Made by a program: the position numbers and the translations under genes. A DNA stretch of 64,000 nucleotides from Nodosilinea sp. PGN35 (lineage in GTDB: Bacteria > Cyanobacteriota > Cyanobacteriia > Phormidesmidales > Phormidesmidaceae): contig NZ_JAQKQJ010000010.1 in the NCBI RefSeq assembly GCF_029109325.1, positions 1,054,001-1,118,000 of the forward strand, in the 5' to 3' direction. The notes beneath the pieces were generated by a model, which made no database searches, was not told the origin of the DNA, and saw only the letters and a program-made list of their open reading frames with translations. This document shows positions 1 to 8,363 of this stretch, piece by piece (position 1 is the first letter of the stretch; each line of letters opens with the position of its first letter).

Positions 1-1
1 C

Positions 2-3000
2 CTCCGCATCGGCTACCAGAACCGGCCCAACATTTTCGCCCGCCACATCGAGCTGCCGGAGATGCTCTACGAACGGGCGATCGAGGTGAACGAACGGCTC
101 AGTGCCCAGGGAGAGGTGCTGGTGCCCCTGACGGCGGAGGAAGAGGATCGCCTCAGGCAAGAACTTCAGCGGGCCTTTGACTCGGGAATTCGGGCCTGTG
201 CGATCGCCCTGATGCACGGCTACCGATACCCTGCCCACGAGCTGCGCCTGGGAGAACTGGCCCGCCAGGTCGGCTTTACCCAAGTCTCCCTGTCCCACCA
301 GGTGAGTCCGCTAATCAAACTTGTCAGCCGGGGCGATACCACGGTGGTGGATGCGTATTTGTCACCGATTTTACGGCGGTATGTGGATCGGGTGGCCGCA
401 CAGTTGCAGACCTCCCCCTCTCCCTTCCGGTCGGGGATCCACCCCTACCCCTCCCAGGAGGGGACAGCGTACCCTCAGCCTCAAAGTTCACCTCACCACC
501 CCACCACCCCACCACCCCACCAATCCCCGCCCCGCCTTATGTTCATGCAGTCCAACGGGGGGCTGACGGATGCGGCGCTGTTCCAGGGTAAAGACAGCAT
601 CCTCTCTGGCCCCGCCGGAGGCGTAGTCGGCGCGGTGCAGACCAGCCGCCAGGCCGGGTACGATCGCATGATTGGCTTTGATATGGGCGGCACCTCCACC
701 GATGTGTCGCACTACCGGGGCGAGTACGAGCGCACCTTTGAAACCGAGGTGGCGGGGGTACGGCTGCGGGCTCCGATGATGGCGATCCACACCGTGGCGG
801 CGGGGGGCGGCTCGATTGTGAGCTTTGACGGCAGCCGCTACCGGGTGGGGCCAGCCTCGGCGGGGGCCTATCCGGGGCCGGCCTGTTACCGCCACGGGGG
901 GCCGCTGGCGGTGACCGACTGCAATGTGATGGTGGGCAAGCTCCAGCCGGAGTTTTTTCCCCAGGTGTTTGGGCCGGGGGGCGATCTGCCGCTGGATGGG
1001 GCAGTGGTGCGCGAAAAGTTTGCGGCCCTGGCCCAGGAGATCCAGGCGGCCACTGGGAATGCCCGCTGCCCGGAGCAGGTCGCGGCGGGGTTTCTCGCCA
1101 TTGCGGTTGAGAAAATGGCCAACGCGATCAAGAAGATTTCCGTACAGCGGGGCTACGACGTGTCGGAGTATGTGCTGTGCAGCTTTGGCGGGGCCGGGGG
1201 CCAGCACGCCTGCCTGATTGCCGATGCCCTGGGCATGACCGAGGTGTTTCTGCACCCTTACGCGGGGGTGCTGTCGGCCTACGGCATGGGTCTGGCGGAT
1301 GTGCGATCGCTGAATGAGCGATCGGTCGAACTGCCCCTGGAGGAAGGTACGCTGCCTGAGATCCAGCGGGTGGTGGAAGATTTGGCCGAAAAGGGATTGG
1401 AGGAGCTGAGGCGGCAGGGGTTTGAGGTAGACCCACCCCTGCCCCTCCCAAGAGGGGATGAGCCAAAATCCAAAATCCAAAATCCAAAATCGCCCCAGGT
1501 GTTGCCCCGGCTGCTGCTGAAGTACGAAGGGACAGATTCGACGCTGGCGGTGGATTTTGCTGGGGTGGAGGCGATGCGATCGCAGTTCACTACCTTGCAC
1601 CGCCAGCGCTACGGCTTTGCCCAGGCGGGTAAGCGGCTGATCGTCGATACGGCGGCGGTGGAGGTGATCGGCCACACCCACAGCCCCGAGGAGCCAGAGA
1701 TCGATAGGGTTCGCACCACTCCGCTGGTGCCCAAAGCCACCGTCCCGGTCTACACCGCCGAGGCCTGGCACGAGACGCCGGTATACCACCGCGATGATCT
1801 GTGTCCGGGGGATGCGATCGCAGGCCCCGCCCTGATCATCGAACCCACCGGCACCAATGTCGTGGAGCCGGGGTGGAATGCCACCTTCACCGCCAAAGGG
1901 CATTTGATCCTAAAGAAAGATGCTTCACGGACAAGTTCCGTGGGTTTCGCCAGCGGGGAGGTTCCTGACAGTGGCTCTGTGGAATTTAGCTCAACCCACG
2001 CTACATCCCCACACCCCACGCCCCACACCCCACACCCCACACCCGACCCCGTCCTGCTCGAAATCTTCAACAACCTCTTCCGCGCCGTAGCCGAGGAAAT
2101 GGGGATCGCGCTGCAAAACACTAGCTACTCGGTGAATATCAAAGAGCGGCTGGACTTCTCCTGTGCGGTGTTTGATCAGCAGGGGCAGCTGGTGGCCAAT
2201 GCGCCCCACATTCCGGTGCATCTGGGCTCGATGGGCGAGAGCGTCAAAAGTCTGATTGAAGCCAAAGGTGACAGCCTCAAACCCAGCGACGTGTACCTGC
2301 AAAACAACCCCTACAACGGCGGCACCCATCTGCCTGACATCACGGTTATCACGCCAGTATTCCTAGACGACGCTCAAAATCCAAAATCCAAAATCCAAAA
2401 TCCAAAATTCTACGTTGCGTCTCGCGGCCATCACGCCGATATCGGCGGTATTACCCCCGGTTCCATGCCCTCCAACAGCACCAGTATCGAAGAAGAAGGA
2501 ATTTTATTAGACAACATTCAACTGGTAGAACGGGGTCGATTTTTAGAAGCTGAACTGCTAGAAGTGTTGACGTCTTCAACCTACCCGGCGCGAAACCCAG
2601 ACCAGAACCTAGCCGACCTGCGGGCGCAAATTGCCGCCAATGAAAAGGGGGCGCAGGAGCTGCAAAAGCTGGTGGATCACTACGGCCTTGCTACCGTGCA
2701 GACCTACATGCAGCACGTGCAGGACAACGCCGAGGAATGCGTGCGGCGGGTGATCGATCGCCTCCAGGACGGCCAGTTTACCTACGCTATGGACGACGAC
2801 AGCCAGATCGCGGTCAGCGTCACGGTGAACCGCGAGGCCCGCAGCACCAAAATTGACTTTTCTGGAACATCCCCCCAGCGGCCCAGCAACTTTAATGCGC
2901 CGACGGCAGTGTGCAAAGCGGCGGTGCTCTACGTGTTTCGCACCCTGGTGGATGACGACATTCCCCTCAATGCAGGCTGCCTCAAACCGCTGGAGATTGT

Positions 3001-3598
3001 GATTCCCGAGGGCTCGATGCTGAACCCGCGCTACCCGGCAGCGGTGGTGGCGGGCAATGTGGAGGTGTCCCAGGCGGTGACCGATGCGCTGTACGGGGCT
3101 TTGGGGGCGATCGCGGCCTCCCAGGGCACCATGAACAACCTCACCTTCGGCAACGCGCGCCACCAGTACTACGAAACCATCTGCGGCGGCTCTGGGGCTG
3201 GCCCCGGCTTCTGTGGCACCGACGCGGTGCACACCCACATGACCAACTCGCGACTGACCGACCCCGAGGTACTGGAATGGCGGTTTCCGGTGCTGCTGCG
3301 AGAATTTGCCATTCGCCAGGGCAGCGGCGGGGCGGGAGAATACCCTGGCGGCAACGGCATTGTCCGCCGGATAGAATTTCGCGAACCAATGACGGCGGCG
3401 ATTCTCTCCAACCACCGCCGGGTGCCGCCCTTTGGCCTGGCGGGGGGCCAGCCGGGGCAGGTGGGCGAAAACCGGGTAATTCGCGCTGATGGCCGGGTGG
3501 AAGTACTGCCGGGGCAGGCGACCGTGGCGGTGGAGCCGGGGGACTGCATTGCGATCGCCACCCCTGGCGGCGGTGGTTACGGCCAGGGGCCAGGGTAA
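2..3598 (+). CDS. 5-oxoprolinase (fused HyuA-HyuB), 5'-truncated by window edge
   Basis: The family hydrolyses 5-oxo-L-proline to L-glutamate with ATP. The reading frame is open from base 2, so the true start lies upstream; the first in-window methionine (base 62) sits inside conserved sequence ([20 protein letters not shown]). HyuA-type signatures follow: [23 protein letters not shown] and [12 protein letters not shown], with AAGGGSIV after them. The HyuB half begins near base 2050 ([20 protein letters not shown]) and ends with a glycine-rich PGGGGYG tail. Four low-complexity peptides interrupt the chain, coded by short tandem DNA repeats near 495, 1464, 2007 and 2375; all keep the frame. 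The third lies at the HyuA-HyuB junction, where a linker is tolerated, but the others fall within domains. The family assignment is firm; whether the enzyme works with these inserts is not shown. It could alternatively act on hydantoin-like substrates. Confidence 0.9.
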   Translation, partial: LRIGYQNRPNIFARHIELPEMLYERAIEVNERLSAQGEVLVPLTAEEEDRLRQELQRAFDSGIRACAIALMHGYRYPAHELRLGELARQVGFTQVSLSHQVSPLIKLVSRGDTTVVDAYLSPILRRYVDRVAAQLQTSPSPFRSGIHPYPSQEGTAYPQPQSSPHHPTTPPPHQSPPRLMFMQSNGGLTDAALFQGKDSILSGPAGGVVGAVQTSRQAGYDRMIGFDMGGTSTDVSHYRGEYERTFETEVAGVRLRAPMMAIHTVAAGGGSIVSFDGSRYRVGPASAGAYPGPACYRHGGPLAVTDCNVMVGKLQPEFFPQVFGPGGDLPLDGAVVREKFAALAQEIQAATGNARCPEQVAAGFLAIAVEKMANAIKKISVQRGYDVSEYVLCSFGGAGGQHACLIADALGMTEVFLHPYAGVLSAYGMGLADVRSLNERSVELPLEEGTLPEIQRVVEDLAEKGLEELRRQGFEVDPPLPLPRGDEPKSKIQNPKSPQVLPRLLLKYEGTDSTLAVDFAGVEAMRSQFTTLHRQRYGFAQAGKRLIVDTAAVEVIGHTHSPEEPEIDRVRTTPLVPKATVPVYTAEAWHETPVYHRDDLCPGDAIAGPALIIEPTGTNVVEPGWNATFTAKGHLILKKDASRTSSVGFASGEVPDSGSVEFSSTHATSPHPTPHTPHPTPDPVLLEIFNNLFRAVAEEMGIALQNTSYSVNIKERLDFSCAVFDQQGQLVANAPHIPVHLGSMGESVKSLIEAKGDSLKPSDVYLQNNPYNGGTHLPDITVITPVFLDDAQNPKSKIQNPKFYVASRGHHADIGGITPGSMPSNSTSIEEEGILLDNIQLVERGRFLEAELLEVLTSSTYPARNPDQNLADLRAQIAANEKGAQELQKLVDHYGLATVQTYMQHVQDNAEECVRRVIDRLQDGQFTYAMDDDSQIAVSVTVNREARSTKIDFSGTSPQRPSNFNAPTAVCKAAVLYVFRTLVDDDIPLNAGCLKPLEIVIPEGSMLNPRYPAAVVAGNVEVSQAVTDALYGALGAIAASQGTMNNLTFGNARHQYYETICGGSGAGPGFCGTDAVHTHMTNSRLTDPEVLEWRFPVLLREFAIRQGSGGAGEYPGGNGIVRRIEFREPMTAAILSNHRRVPPFGLAGGQPGQVGENRVIRADGRVEVLPGQATVAVEPGDCIAIATPGGGGYGQGPG
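495..521. repeat. Octamer repeat inside oxoprolinase gene
   Basis: Three copies of the octamer ACCACCCC plus a partial fourth. They code for a His/Pro/Thr-rich peptide in the HyuA half. A longer C-rich foreign-looking stretch, roughly 412-533, surrounds it. Confidence 0.8.
1464..1491. repeat. Heptamer repeat CAAAATC x4 inside oxoprolinase gene
   Basis: Four exact tandem copies of CAAAATC, read as a Lys/Ser/Ile/Gln/Asn/Pro-rich peptide. The same heptamer occurs again at 2375-2409. Confidence 0.9.
2007..2041. repeat. Heptamer repeat CCCCACA x5 inside oxoprolinase gene
   Basis: Five heptamers CCCCACA (one reads CCCCACG) coding for a Pro/His/Thr linker between the HyuA and HyuB halves. A small hairpin, CACGGA...TCCGTG, precedes it near 1926-1942. 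Confidence 0.85.
2375..2409. repeat. Heptamer repeat CAAAATC x5 inside HyuB half
   Basis: Five tandem copies of CAAAATC, the last reading CAAAATT. They interrupt the conserved stretch between DITVITPVF and [13 protein letters not shown], which is usually continuous in the family. Confidence 0.9.
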
Positions 3599-3607
3599 GG
3601 CGCAACC

Positions 3608-3673
3608 AGAAACCGGGTTTCTCTTTGGGCTTTGTCAATGGCCTGTGTGTAGCGCACAAGAAACCCGGTTTCT
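3608..3673. repeat. Pair of inverted near-palindromic 15-mers
   Basis: AGAAACCGGGTTTCT at 3608-3622 and its reverse complement AGAAACCCGGTTTCT at 3659-3673. Each is nearly self-complementary. They lie between two convergent genes and could serve as a bidirectional terminator or be a dispersed cyanobacterial repeat. Confidence 0.7.
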
Positions 3674-3684
3674 CCCCCTACAGG

Positions 3685-4299
3685 CTAATCTGCGCCTGCT
3701 CTAAAAATGTCCTGCGCTGTCAACCTCAACCTTTCAAAGGTCGGTGAAACCAATCGGTCATTGCCAGTGAAGCGCTCTAGCTGATAGCCGTCGGACCCCA
3801 GGGTGCAGAGGGTGATCGTGGGCTGCTTGGGCTGGCCGATCACCCGCGCTGCCCCCAGGGCGCGAAAATCGACAATCCAGTATTCGGCGATGCCCAGGGC
3901 CTCGTAGTCGGCCAGCTTGAGGCCGTAGTCATCGCGCCAGTTGGTGCTGACCACCTCCACCACCAGCTTGATCGTAGCGCCATTGCAGACCGTAGACGCC
4001 TTCTCCCACAGCGGTTCGTGCGGAAGTTGGGTGCGATCGAGCACCGCTACATCGGGAATGTAGCCCGCATTGGGCCGGGGTGGCTTCACCACGCAGGTAC
4101 GCGGAATCGTCAGCGGCAGGGCTCCCTGGTCGATCAGCACGCCCAGCTTTAGGGCGATGAAGCCACCGATGTCTTCGTGGGCACCTGTAGGCCGCACCTC
4201 CACCACCTCGCCTTCGATCAACTCGTAGCGACCGCCATCGCTGGGGTACTGCTCCAGGAATGCTTCAAAGCTCAGGGGTTGCTCTGTCGCCTGCACCAT
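3685..4299 (-). CDS. Uma2-family (DUF820) restriction-endonuclease-like protein
   Basis: A 204-residue protein with the Uma2 fold signatures: GGRYELIEGEVVEV near the N-terminus, YIPDVAVLDR in the middle, and LVVEVVSTNWRDDYGLKLADYEALGIAEYWIVD. The E...D...ExS/x...K arrangement resembles PD-(D/E)xK nucleases. The family is highly expanded in cyanobacteria and its cellular role is largely unknown. It stands alone, convergent with the oxoprolinase gene, and ends just after the inverted 15-mer pair. Confidence 0.88.
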   Translation of the reverse strand: MVQATEQPLSFEAFLEQYPSDGGRYELIEGEVVEVRPTGAHEDIGGFIALKLGVLIDQGALPLTIPRTCVVKPPRPNAGYIPDVAVLDRTQLPHEPLWEKASTVCNGATIKLVVEVVSTNWRDDYGLKLADYEALGIAEYWIVDFRALGAARVIGQPKQPTITLCTLGSDGYQLERFTGNDRLVSPTFERLRLTAQDIFRAGAD

Positions 4300-4383
4300 C
4301 TCACCACCCGTCCATTGGAAGCGATGTAACTAGCCTACTGCATGGTACTGCTGGTCTTGGTAGGCGCAGAACTGCGATCGCCC

Positions 4384-4436
4384 CAGCCCGACCCAATGTA
4401 GTCTGCACAACTTGACACATCAACCTTTTTTGAAAA
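4384..4436 (+). promoter_or_regulatory. Upstream copy of the arsenic-type promoter/operator
   Basis: About 53 bases nearly identical to 5078-5127. It holds TTGACA (4412-4417) followed by CATCAACCTTTTTTGAA, an imperfect dyad (TCAA-N6-TTGA). The -10 region after the 17-base spacer (AAGATC) is weaker than in the downstream copy. It sits ahead of the DUF4870-like gene and may place that gene under the same repressor. Confidence 0.6.
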
Positions 4437-4452
4437 GATCGTCTAAAGCTGA

Positions 4453-4527
4453 GTAATCCGTGCCCATGGCCAGGTGGAAGTGCTACGCGGGCAGGCCACA
4501 GTTGCGGTGGAACCAGGGATTGCATTC
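4453..4527 (+). pseudogene. Remnant of a second 5-oxoprolinase C-terminus
   Basis: Read from 4453 the DNA gives [20 protein letters not shown] followed by PGIAF. The oxoprolinase gene gives [20 protein letters not shown] then PGDCIA at 3477-3551. The similarity starts and stops abruptly, covers only about 75 bases and lacks the rest of the gene. It is best read as a relic of a duplication or rearrangement. Confidence 0.75.
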
Positions 4528-4553
4528 AAATGGCCATAGGGGAAGGGGCGGCT

Positions 4554-5066
4554 ATGGAGGCTGAGCAACCTGTACCGCTAAGGTGCCGACGACTGGCGGC
4601 CTGGTGCCATCTTTTGCCGCTGGGTGCGATCGCCCTCACCCGCTACCTGTTCGCTGGCAGCACCCAGGCCAACTTTTCCCTCGACAGCTTTTGGACAATA
4701 GGCACCGACGTTGCTAAAGCTGCCTGGGTCAGTCCCTATCTAGAACTGGTGGTAGGGCTAGCATGCTGGCTGCTACTCGGTCGAGGGCATAGCTTTGTGC
4801 GGTACCACCTGAGGCAGGTCCTAAGGTTTCAGGTCACCTCTGCGATCCTCTCCACCGTGGTGATTGGCTCCATTCTGGGAGGATTCTACTGGATTGACAG
4901 GGCTTTTCTGAACACAGACAATATGGCTGCATGGCTCTTTATGGGGCTGATTATTCTGTTGTCACAGCCAGCATTGATTTTTAGGACGCTGGTTATTTTG
5001 GTGGTAGGGGTCGAAGCCTACCGAGGAGTTTACAGCCATTACCCCTTCTACTGGCCCTGGCGGTAG
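4554..5066 (+). CDS. DUF4870-like small membrane protein
   Basis: A 170-residue membrane protein with about four hydrophobic segments. The pattern RRLAAWCHLLPLGAI, then WLLLGRGHSFVRYHLRQVLRFQ, and the closing VEAYRGVYSHYPFYWPWR fits DUF4870/Tic20-like proteins, whose function is unknown. ATG 4554 is preferred over the in-frame ATG 4530 because a purine-rich AGGGGAAGGGG lies just before it. The gene lies between two copies of the same promoter and ahead of the arsenic pair, so it may share their regulation. Any role in arsenic handling is inference. Confidence 0.65.
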   Translation: MEAEQPVPLRCRRLAAWCHLLPLGAIALTRYLFAGSTQANFSLDSFWTIGTDVAKAAWVSPYLELVVGLACWLLLGRGHSFVRYHLRQVLRFQVTSAILSTVVIGSILGGFYWIDRAFLNTDNMAAWLFMGLIILLSQPALIFRTLVILVVGVEAYRGVYSHYPFYWPWR

Positions 5067-5077
5067 GCGGCCCCAGC

Positions 5078-5156
5078 AGCCCAACCCAATGTAGTCTGCA
5101 TCACTTGACACATCAACTTTTTTTGAAACAATAAAAGCATCAACTTTTTTTGAAAT
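5078..5156 (+). promoter_or_regulatory. Promoter with two ArsR/SmtB-like operator boxes
   Basis: TTGACA at 5105-5110 is followed after 17 bases by ACAATA (5128-5133), a plausible sigma-70 promoter. The spacer is the dyad CATCAACTTTTTTTGAA, and a second copy GCATCAACTTTTTTTGAAAT lies at 5137-5156, near the expected transcription start. TCAA-N6-TTGA dyads resemble ArsR/SmtB family sites. Their placement over the spacer and start suggests repression relieved by arsenic. No arsR gene lies in this window. Confidence 0.7.
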
Positions 5157-5212
5157 GAGGCTGGTTGCGCCGTAGCCAGCTTCACTTTGCCTGTGCTAGA
5201 AAGGATGCTGCC

Positions 5213-6220
5213 ATGGTCAGAGTTGCCGTCAACGGGTTTGGTCGCATTGGGCGGCTGGTGCTGCGGGCCGGGTGGGCCTTCCCCGAGCTAGAGTTTGTCC
5301 ACATCAACGAGATCAAGGGCGGAGCCGAAACCGCCGCCCATCTGCTCACCTTCGACTCGGTACATGGCCGCTGGGATCGCGCTGTGGAGGCGATCGGCAG
5401 CGAGAAAATTACCATCGAGGGCACCCCCCTTAGCTTTAGCAGCCACGCCTCCCCCGGCGAGGTGCCCTGGGCCGACTACGGCGTAGACCTGGTGCTGGAG
5501 TGCTCCGGCAAGTTTCGCACCCCCGAAACCCTGGCCCCCTACTACGATCGCGGCGTCAAGAAAGTGATCGTCGCCGCCCCGGTGAAACAGGGCGCGCTGA
5601 ATGTGGTCTACGGCATCAACGACCATCTCTACAACCCCGCCGAGCACCACCTGCTGACGGCAGCCTCCTGCACCACCAACTGCCTGGCCCCGGTGGTCAA
5701 AGTGATCCACGAAGGGCTGGGCATTCGCCACGGGGTGATCACCACCATCCACAACCACACCAACACCCAAACCATCGTCGATGCCCCCCACAAGGATCTG
5801 CGCCGCGCCCGAGCCACAGGGATGTCGCTGATTCCCACGACAACGGGGTCGGCGACCGCGATCGCCCTGATCTACCCCGAACTGGCGGGCAAACTCAACG
5901 GCCTGGCGGTGCGGGTGCCCCTGCTGAATGCCTCCCTGACCGACTGCGTGTTTGAGGTGGAGCGATCGACCTCAGTAGAGGAAGTGAACCAACTGCTCAA
6001 AGCCGCCGCCGATGGCCCGCTCCACGGCATTCTCGGCTACGAAACCCGGCCCCTGGTGTCGGTGGACTACCTCAACGATCCGCGATCCTCTATCGTCGAC
6101 GCCCCCTCGACCATGGTGGTGGACGAAACCCAGGTAAAAATTCTCGCCTGGTACGACAACGAGTGGGGCTACTCCTGCCGTATGGCGGAGCTGGCCCGCA
6201 AGGTGGCCCAGAGCCTTTGA
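5213..6220 (+). CDS. ArsJ-associated glyceraldehyde-3-phosphate dehydrogenase
   Basis: A 335-residue GAPDH. In arsenate resistance this isoform forms the unstable 1-arseno-3-phosphoglycerate, which ArsJ then exports. It has the NAD-binding NGFGRIGRL at the N-terminus, the catalytic [10 protein letters not shown] with Cys153, and [19 protein letters not shown] near the end. The N-terminal run [20 protein letters not shown] and [10 protein letters not shown] match the ArsJ-associated branch rather than glycolytic Gap1/Gap2. ATG 5213 is chosen because GAAAGGA lies about 10 bases upstream; an earlier in-frame TTG at 5165 lacks this. The arsJ gene follows after about 120 bases and the promoter carries two ArsR-like boxes. 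Confidence 0.9.
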   Translation: MVRVAVNGFGRIGRLVLRAGWAFPELEFVHINEIKGGAETAAHLLTFDSVHGRWDRAVEAIGSEKITIEGTPLSFSSHASPGEVPWADYGVDLVLECSGKFRTPETLAPYYDRGVKKVIVAAPVKQGALNVVYGINDHLYNPAEHHLLTAASCTTNCLAPVVKVIHEGLGIRHGVITTIHNHTNTQTIVDAPHKDLRRARATGMSLIPTTTGSATAIALIYPELAGKLNGLAVRVPLLNASLTDCVFEVERSTSVEEVNQLLKAAADGPLHGILGYETRPLVSVDYLNDPRSSIVDAPSTMVVDETQVKILAWYDNEWGYSCRMAELARKVAQSL

Positions 6221-6232
6221 ACTCTCCGCCCT

Positions 6233-6305
6233 GGGGAATTTTTTGGACAGCATTTCACCGGGGAATTTTTTGGACAGCACTCACCAATGGTGGGCAGTGC
6301 CCACC
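6233..6305. repeat. Tandem 26/27-mer plus dispersed palindrome GGTGGGCAGTGCCCACC
   Basis: Two tandem copies of a unit starting GGGGAATTTTTTGGACAGCA (6233-6259 and 6260-6285) are followed by the palindrome GGTGGGCAGTGCCCACC at 6289-6305. The palindrome recurs at 41531 and 41689. All lie in the leader between the GAPDH gene and arsJ and may affect the relative expression of the two genes. Confidence 0.75.
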
Positions 6306-6343
6306 CTACAGCTACAGCACCGCCACCCTCTACCCCCCACCCC

Positions 6344-7591
6344 ATGACCTCCTCCACCTTCAAACCCGAAAGCCTGCGCAACTACGCGATCATCACCGCC
6401 GCCTACTGGGGCTTTACCCTCACCGACGGCGCGCTGCGGATGCTGGTGCTGCTGCACTTTCACGTGCTGGGCTACACCCCGTTCGAGATCGCCATGCTGT
6501 TTCTCTTCTACGAAGTGTTTGGCGTGGTGACGAACTTTCTGGGCGGCTGGATTGGTTCGCAGATTGGCATTCGGCAGACCCTGTACGGCGGCATTGCCCT
6601 GCAAATTTTTGCCCTGGGGATGCTGAGTTTTTTGAGCACCGACTGGCTGGTGCCGGTGCAGGTGGGCTACGTGATGGTGGCCCAGGCGTTTTCGGGCATT
6701 GCCAAAGACCTGACCAAAATGAGTTCCAAGAGCGCCATTCGCCTGGTGGTGCCCAAGGAAGCCGAGTCGCGGCTGTTTAAGTGGGTGGCAGTGCTGACCG
6801 GGTCGAAGAATGCGCTCAAGGGGGTGGGCTTTTTTGTCGGGGCGGCGCTGCTGGAGGGGGTGGGCTTTCGTCCGGCGCTGCTGATTCAGGCAGGGGTGCT
6901 GGGGGTAATTTTGCTGTCGGGGGCGCTGCTGCCGGCGGGCATGGGCAAGATTGGCAAGAAGGTGCAGTTCCGGGAACTGTTCTCCAAAAGCAGGGAGATC
7001 AACATTCTCTCGGCGGCGCGGTTCTTTTTGTTTGGTTCGCGGGACGTGTGGTTTGTGGTGGCGCTGCCGGTGTTTTTGTACGAGGTGCTGGACTGGAGCT
7101 TTATGCAGGTGGGCAGCTACATGGCCGTCTGGGTGATTGGCTACGGCATGGTGCAGTTTTTGGCCCCGCAGCTGCTGCGGAAAAACAGCGCCGGGAAGGT
7201 GGTGCCCAGGGCTAAGACCATCCTGTTCTGGACGTCCCTGCTCACCGCGATTCCGGCCCTGATTGCCATAGCCCTGATGTCGGGGCTGCGGGGCGACATT
7301 GCGGTGACGGGGGGGCTGGTGGTGTTTGGCGTGGTGTTTGCCTTTAACTCGGCGGTGCACTCGTACCTAGTGCTGGCCTACACCGAAGATAAGGATGTGA
7401 GCCTGAATGTGGGCTTTTACTACATGGCCAACTCGGGCGGGCGGCTGCTGGGCACGATTACCTCGGGGCTGTTTTACCAGTGGTTTGGGCTGGTGGGCTG
7501 CCTGTGGGTGTCGAGCCTGTTTGTGCTGGCGGCGGCGCTGATTACGACCAAGCTGCCGGATCCTAAGGTGTCAAGCCCAGCAACCAGTTAG
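6344..7591 (+). CDS. arsJ: Organoarsenical efflux MFS transporter ArsJ
   Basis: A 415-residue major facilitator protein with about 12 hydrophobic segments. It exports 1-arseno-3-phosphoglycerate made by the partner GAPDH; outside the cell the compound breaks down to arsenate. Family-typical stretches include RNYAIITAAYWGFTLTDGAL, LRMLVLLHFHVLGYTPFEIA and AQAFSGIAKDLTKMSSKSAI. ATG 6344 is taken as the start because the upstream in-frame codons from 6287 only translate a dispersed repeat. Gene order GAPDH-arsJ on one strand is the standard arrangement. The arsenate reductase and arsR genes are not in view. Confidence 0.9.
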   Translation: MTSSTFKPESLRNYAIITAAYWGFTLTDGALRMLVLLHFHVLGYTPFEIAMLFLFYEVFGVVTNFLGGWIGSQIGIRQTLYGGIALQIFALGMLSFLSTDWLVPVQVGYVMVAQAFSGIAKDLTKMSSKSAIRLVVPKEAESRLFKWVAVLTGSKNALKGVGFFVGAALLEGVGFRPALLIQAGVLGVILLSGALLPAGMGKIGKKVQFRELFSKSREINILSAARFFLFGSRDVWFVVALPVFLYEVLDWSFMQVGSYMAVWVIGYGMVQFLAPQLLRKNSAGKVVPRAKTILFWTSLLTAIPALIAIALMSGLRGDIAVTGGLVVFGVVFAFNSAVHSYLVLAYTEDKDVSLNVGFYYMANSGGRLLGTITSGLFYQWFGLVGCLWVSSLFVLAAALITTKLPDPKVSSPATS

Positions 7592-7596
7592 AAAAA

Positions 7597-7854
7597 TCAA
7601 TAGTGGTAGCGGCAGGCCAAGATGCGAACCTGGTCTTCGCGAACTTCGTAGACCAAACGATGCTCTTGCGTAACGCGCCTCGACCAGCATCCCTGCAATT
7701 CATGCTTTAGGGGTTCTGGCTTGCCTGTACCTGTGAAGGGCGATCGCTGAATTTCTCTGATCAACTAGACAATCCGCAGCGCAGTTTTGCGATCGTTCTG
7801 GATCCGCCAGGCCAAGTCTTCAAAGGCATTTGGGTCAAACTCGACCGGCTTCAT
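7597..7854 (-). pseudogene. YoeB/Txe-type toxin with an internal stop codon
   Basis: Read on the minus strand from ATG 7854, the frame begins MKPVEFDPNAFEDLAWRIQ and ends [20 protein letters not shown] then HY, the typical YoeB/Txe ending for a ribosome-dependent mRNA endonuclease. Codon 30 is TAG (bases 7765-7767), lying between ALRIV and [20 protein letters not shown]. The rest of the frame is open and well conserved, so the inactivation is recent. The start overlaps the antitoxin stop as ATGA. Suppression or a sequencing error is possible; CAG to TAG would be one simple route. Confidence 0.88.
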
Positions 7855-8063
7855 TCCAGCCCTAGTTGAGTAAGGGCGGCTTTAAAGGCGATGCCCTCGC
7901 TACGTTGCTTAGCTTCTAGTAAGCGCTGGCGCATGGCGTCACTTTTGAGCAAGTGCTGGGTCTCAAGCTCACCCAAAATGCTCTGCCACAGCTGAACAGG
8001 CAGAATAACGCCTGTGACTTCTCCTTTGTCGTTTGAGATGTATTGAACCTGTGGGTCAAGCAT
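7851..8063 (-). CDS. Type II antitoxin (YefM/Phd or RelB-like)
   Basis: A 70-residue protein starting MLDPQVQYISNDKGEVTGVI, with an N-terminal beta-rich half typical of Phd/YefM-like DNA-binding antitoxins and a charged helical tail that would wrap the toxin. It overlaps the toxin start by four bases (ATGA), the usual translational coupling. The antitoxin frame is intact although the toxin has an internal stop. It probably represses its own promoter upstream of 8063; no clear operator was identified. Confidence 0.75.
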   Translation of the reverse strand: MLDPQVQYISNDKGEVTGVILPVQLWQSILGELETQHLLKSDAMRQRLLEAKQRSEGIAFKAALTQLGLE

Positions 8064-8191
8064 AGCCAGATCACGAGACTGCGTGTTTGTAGTCTAGCAA
8101 CCTAAGTTGTGGAGGGGCAGCCAATCCAGCCCGGACAAACGCTCATCCCAAAGAATTGTAAGGGGAGGAAGTTTCGGGAATCCAGTTCACT

Positions 8192-8215
8192 AAACTGTAG
8201 TTATAGCTACAGTTT
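8192..8215. promoter_or_regulatory. Perfect inverted repeat ahead of a 43-residue gene
   Basis: AAACTGTAG and CTACAGTTT flank the six bases TTATAG, followed by T residues to 8218. It lies 16 bases before the start codon at 8232. It could be an operator overlapping a promoter (TATAG) or a small terminator/attenuator hairpin. Confidence 0.6.
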
Positions 8216-8231
8216 TTTCGAGGAAATTGGT

Positions 8232-8363
8232 ATGGAGAACAAGTCTGCCAGTGAGCGTCGTCAGGTGATCGGTGAACTGCGCCATCAGCTGCGGTTTGCG
8301 CAGCCCCAGGAGCGCGATCGCATTCGCCAGGAGCTAAACTTCTGGGAAATGCGGGGTCGCTAA
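8232..8363 (+). CDS. Small conserved-looking hypothetical protein, 43 residues
   Basis: The peptide starts MENKSASERRQVIGELRHQL and ends LNFWEMRGR; it is charged and probably helical. ATG 8232 has GAGGAAATT about 5 bases upstream, a good ribosome site. The open frame extends further upstream (to 8109) but that part crosses a palindrome and looks non-coding. The stop overlaps the convergent cdsA stop. No function is recognised. Confidence 0.55.
   Translation: MENKSASERRQVIGELRHQLRFAQPQERDRIRQELNFWEMRGR

Noticed and set aside
488..1903. A 471-codon minus-strand frame
   Set aside because: Antisense shadow of the oxoprolinase gene, with His/Arg/Gly-rich composition and no motif.
4301..4525. A 74-codon minus-strand frame
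   Set aside because: It overlaps the duplicated promoter and the oxoprolinase remnant on the other strand; no motif.
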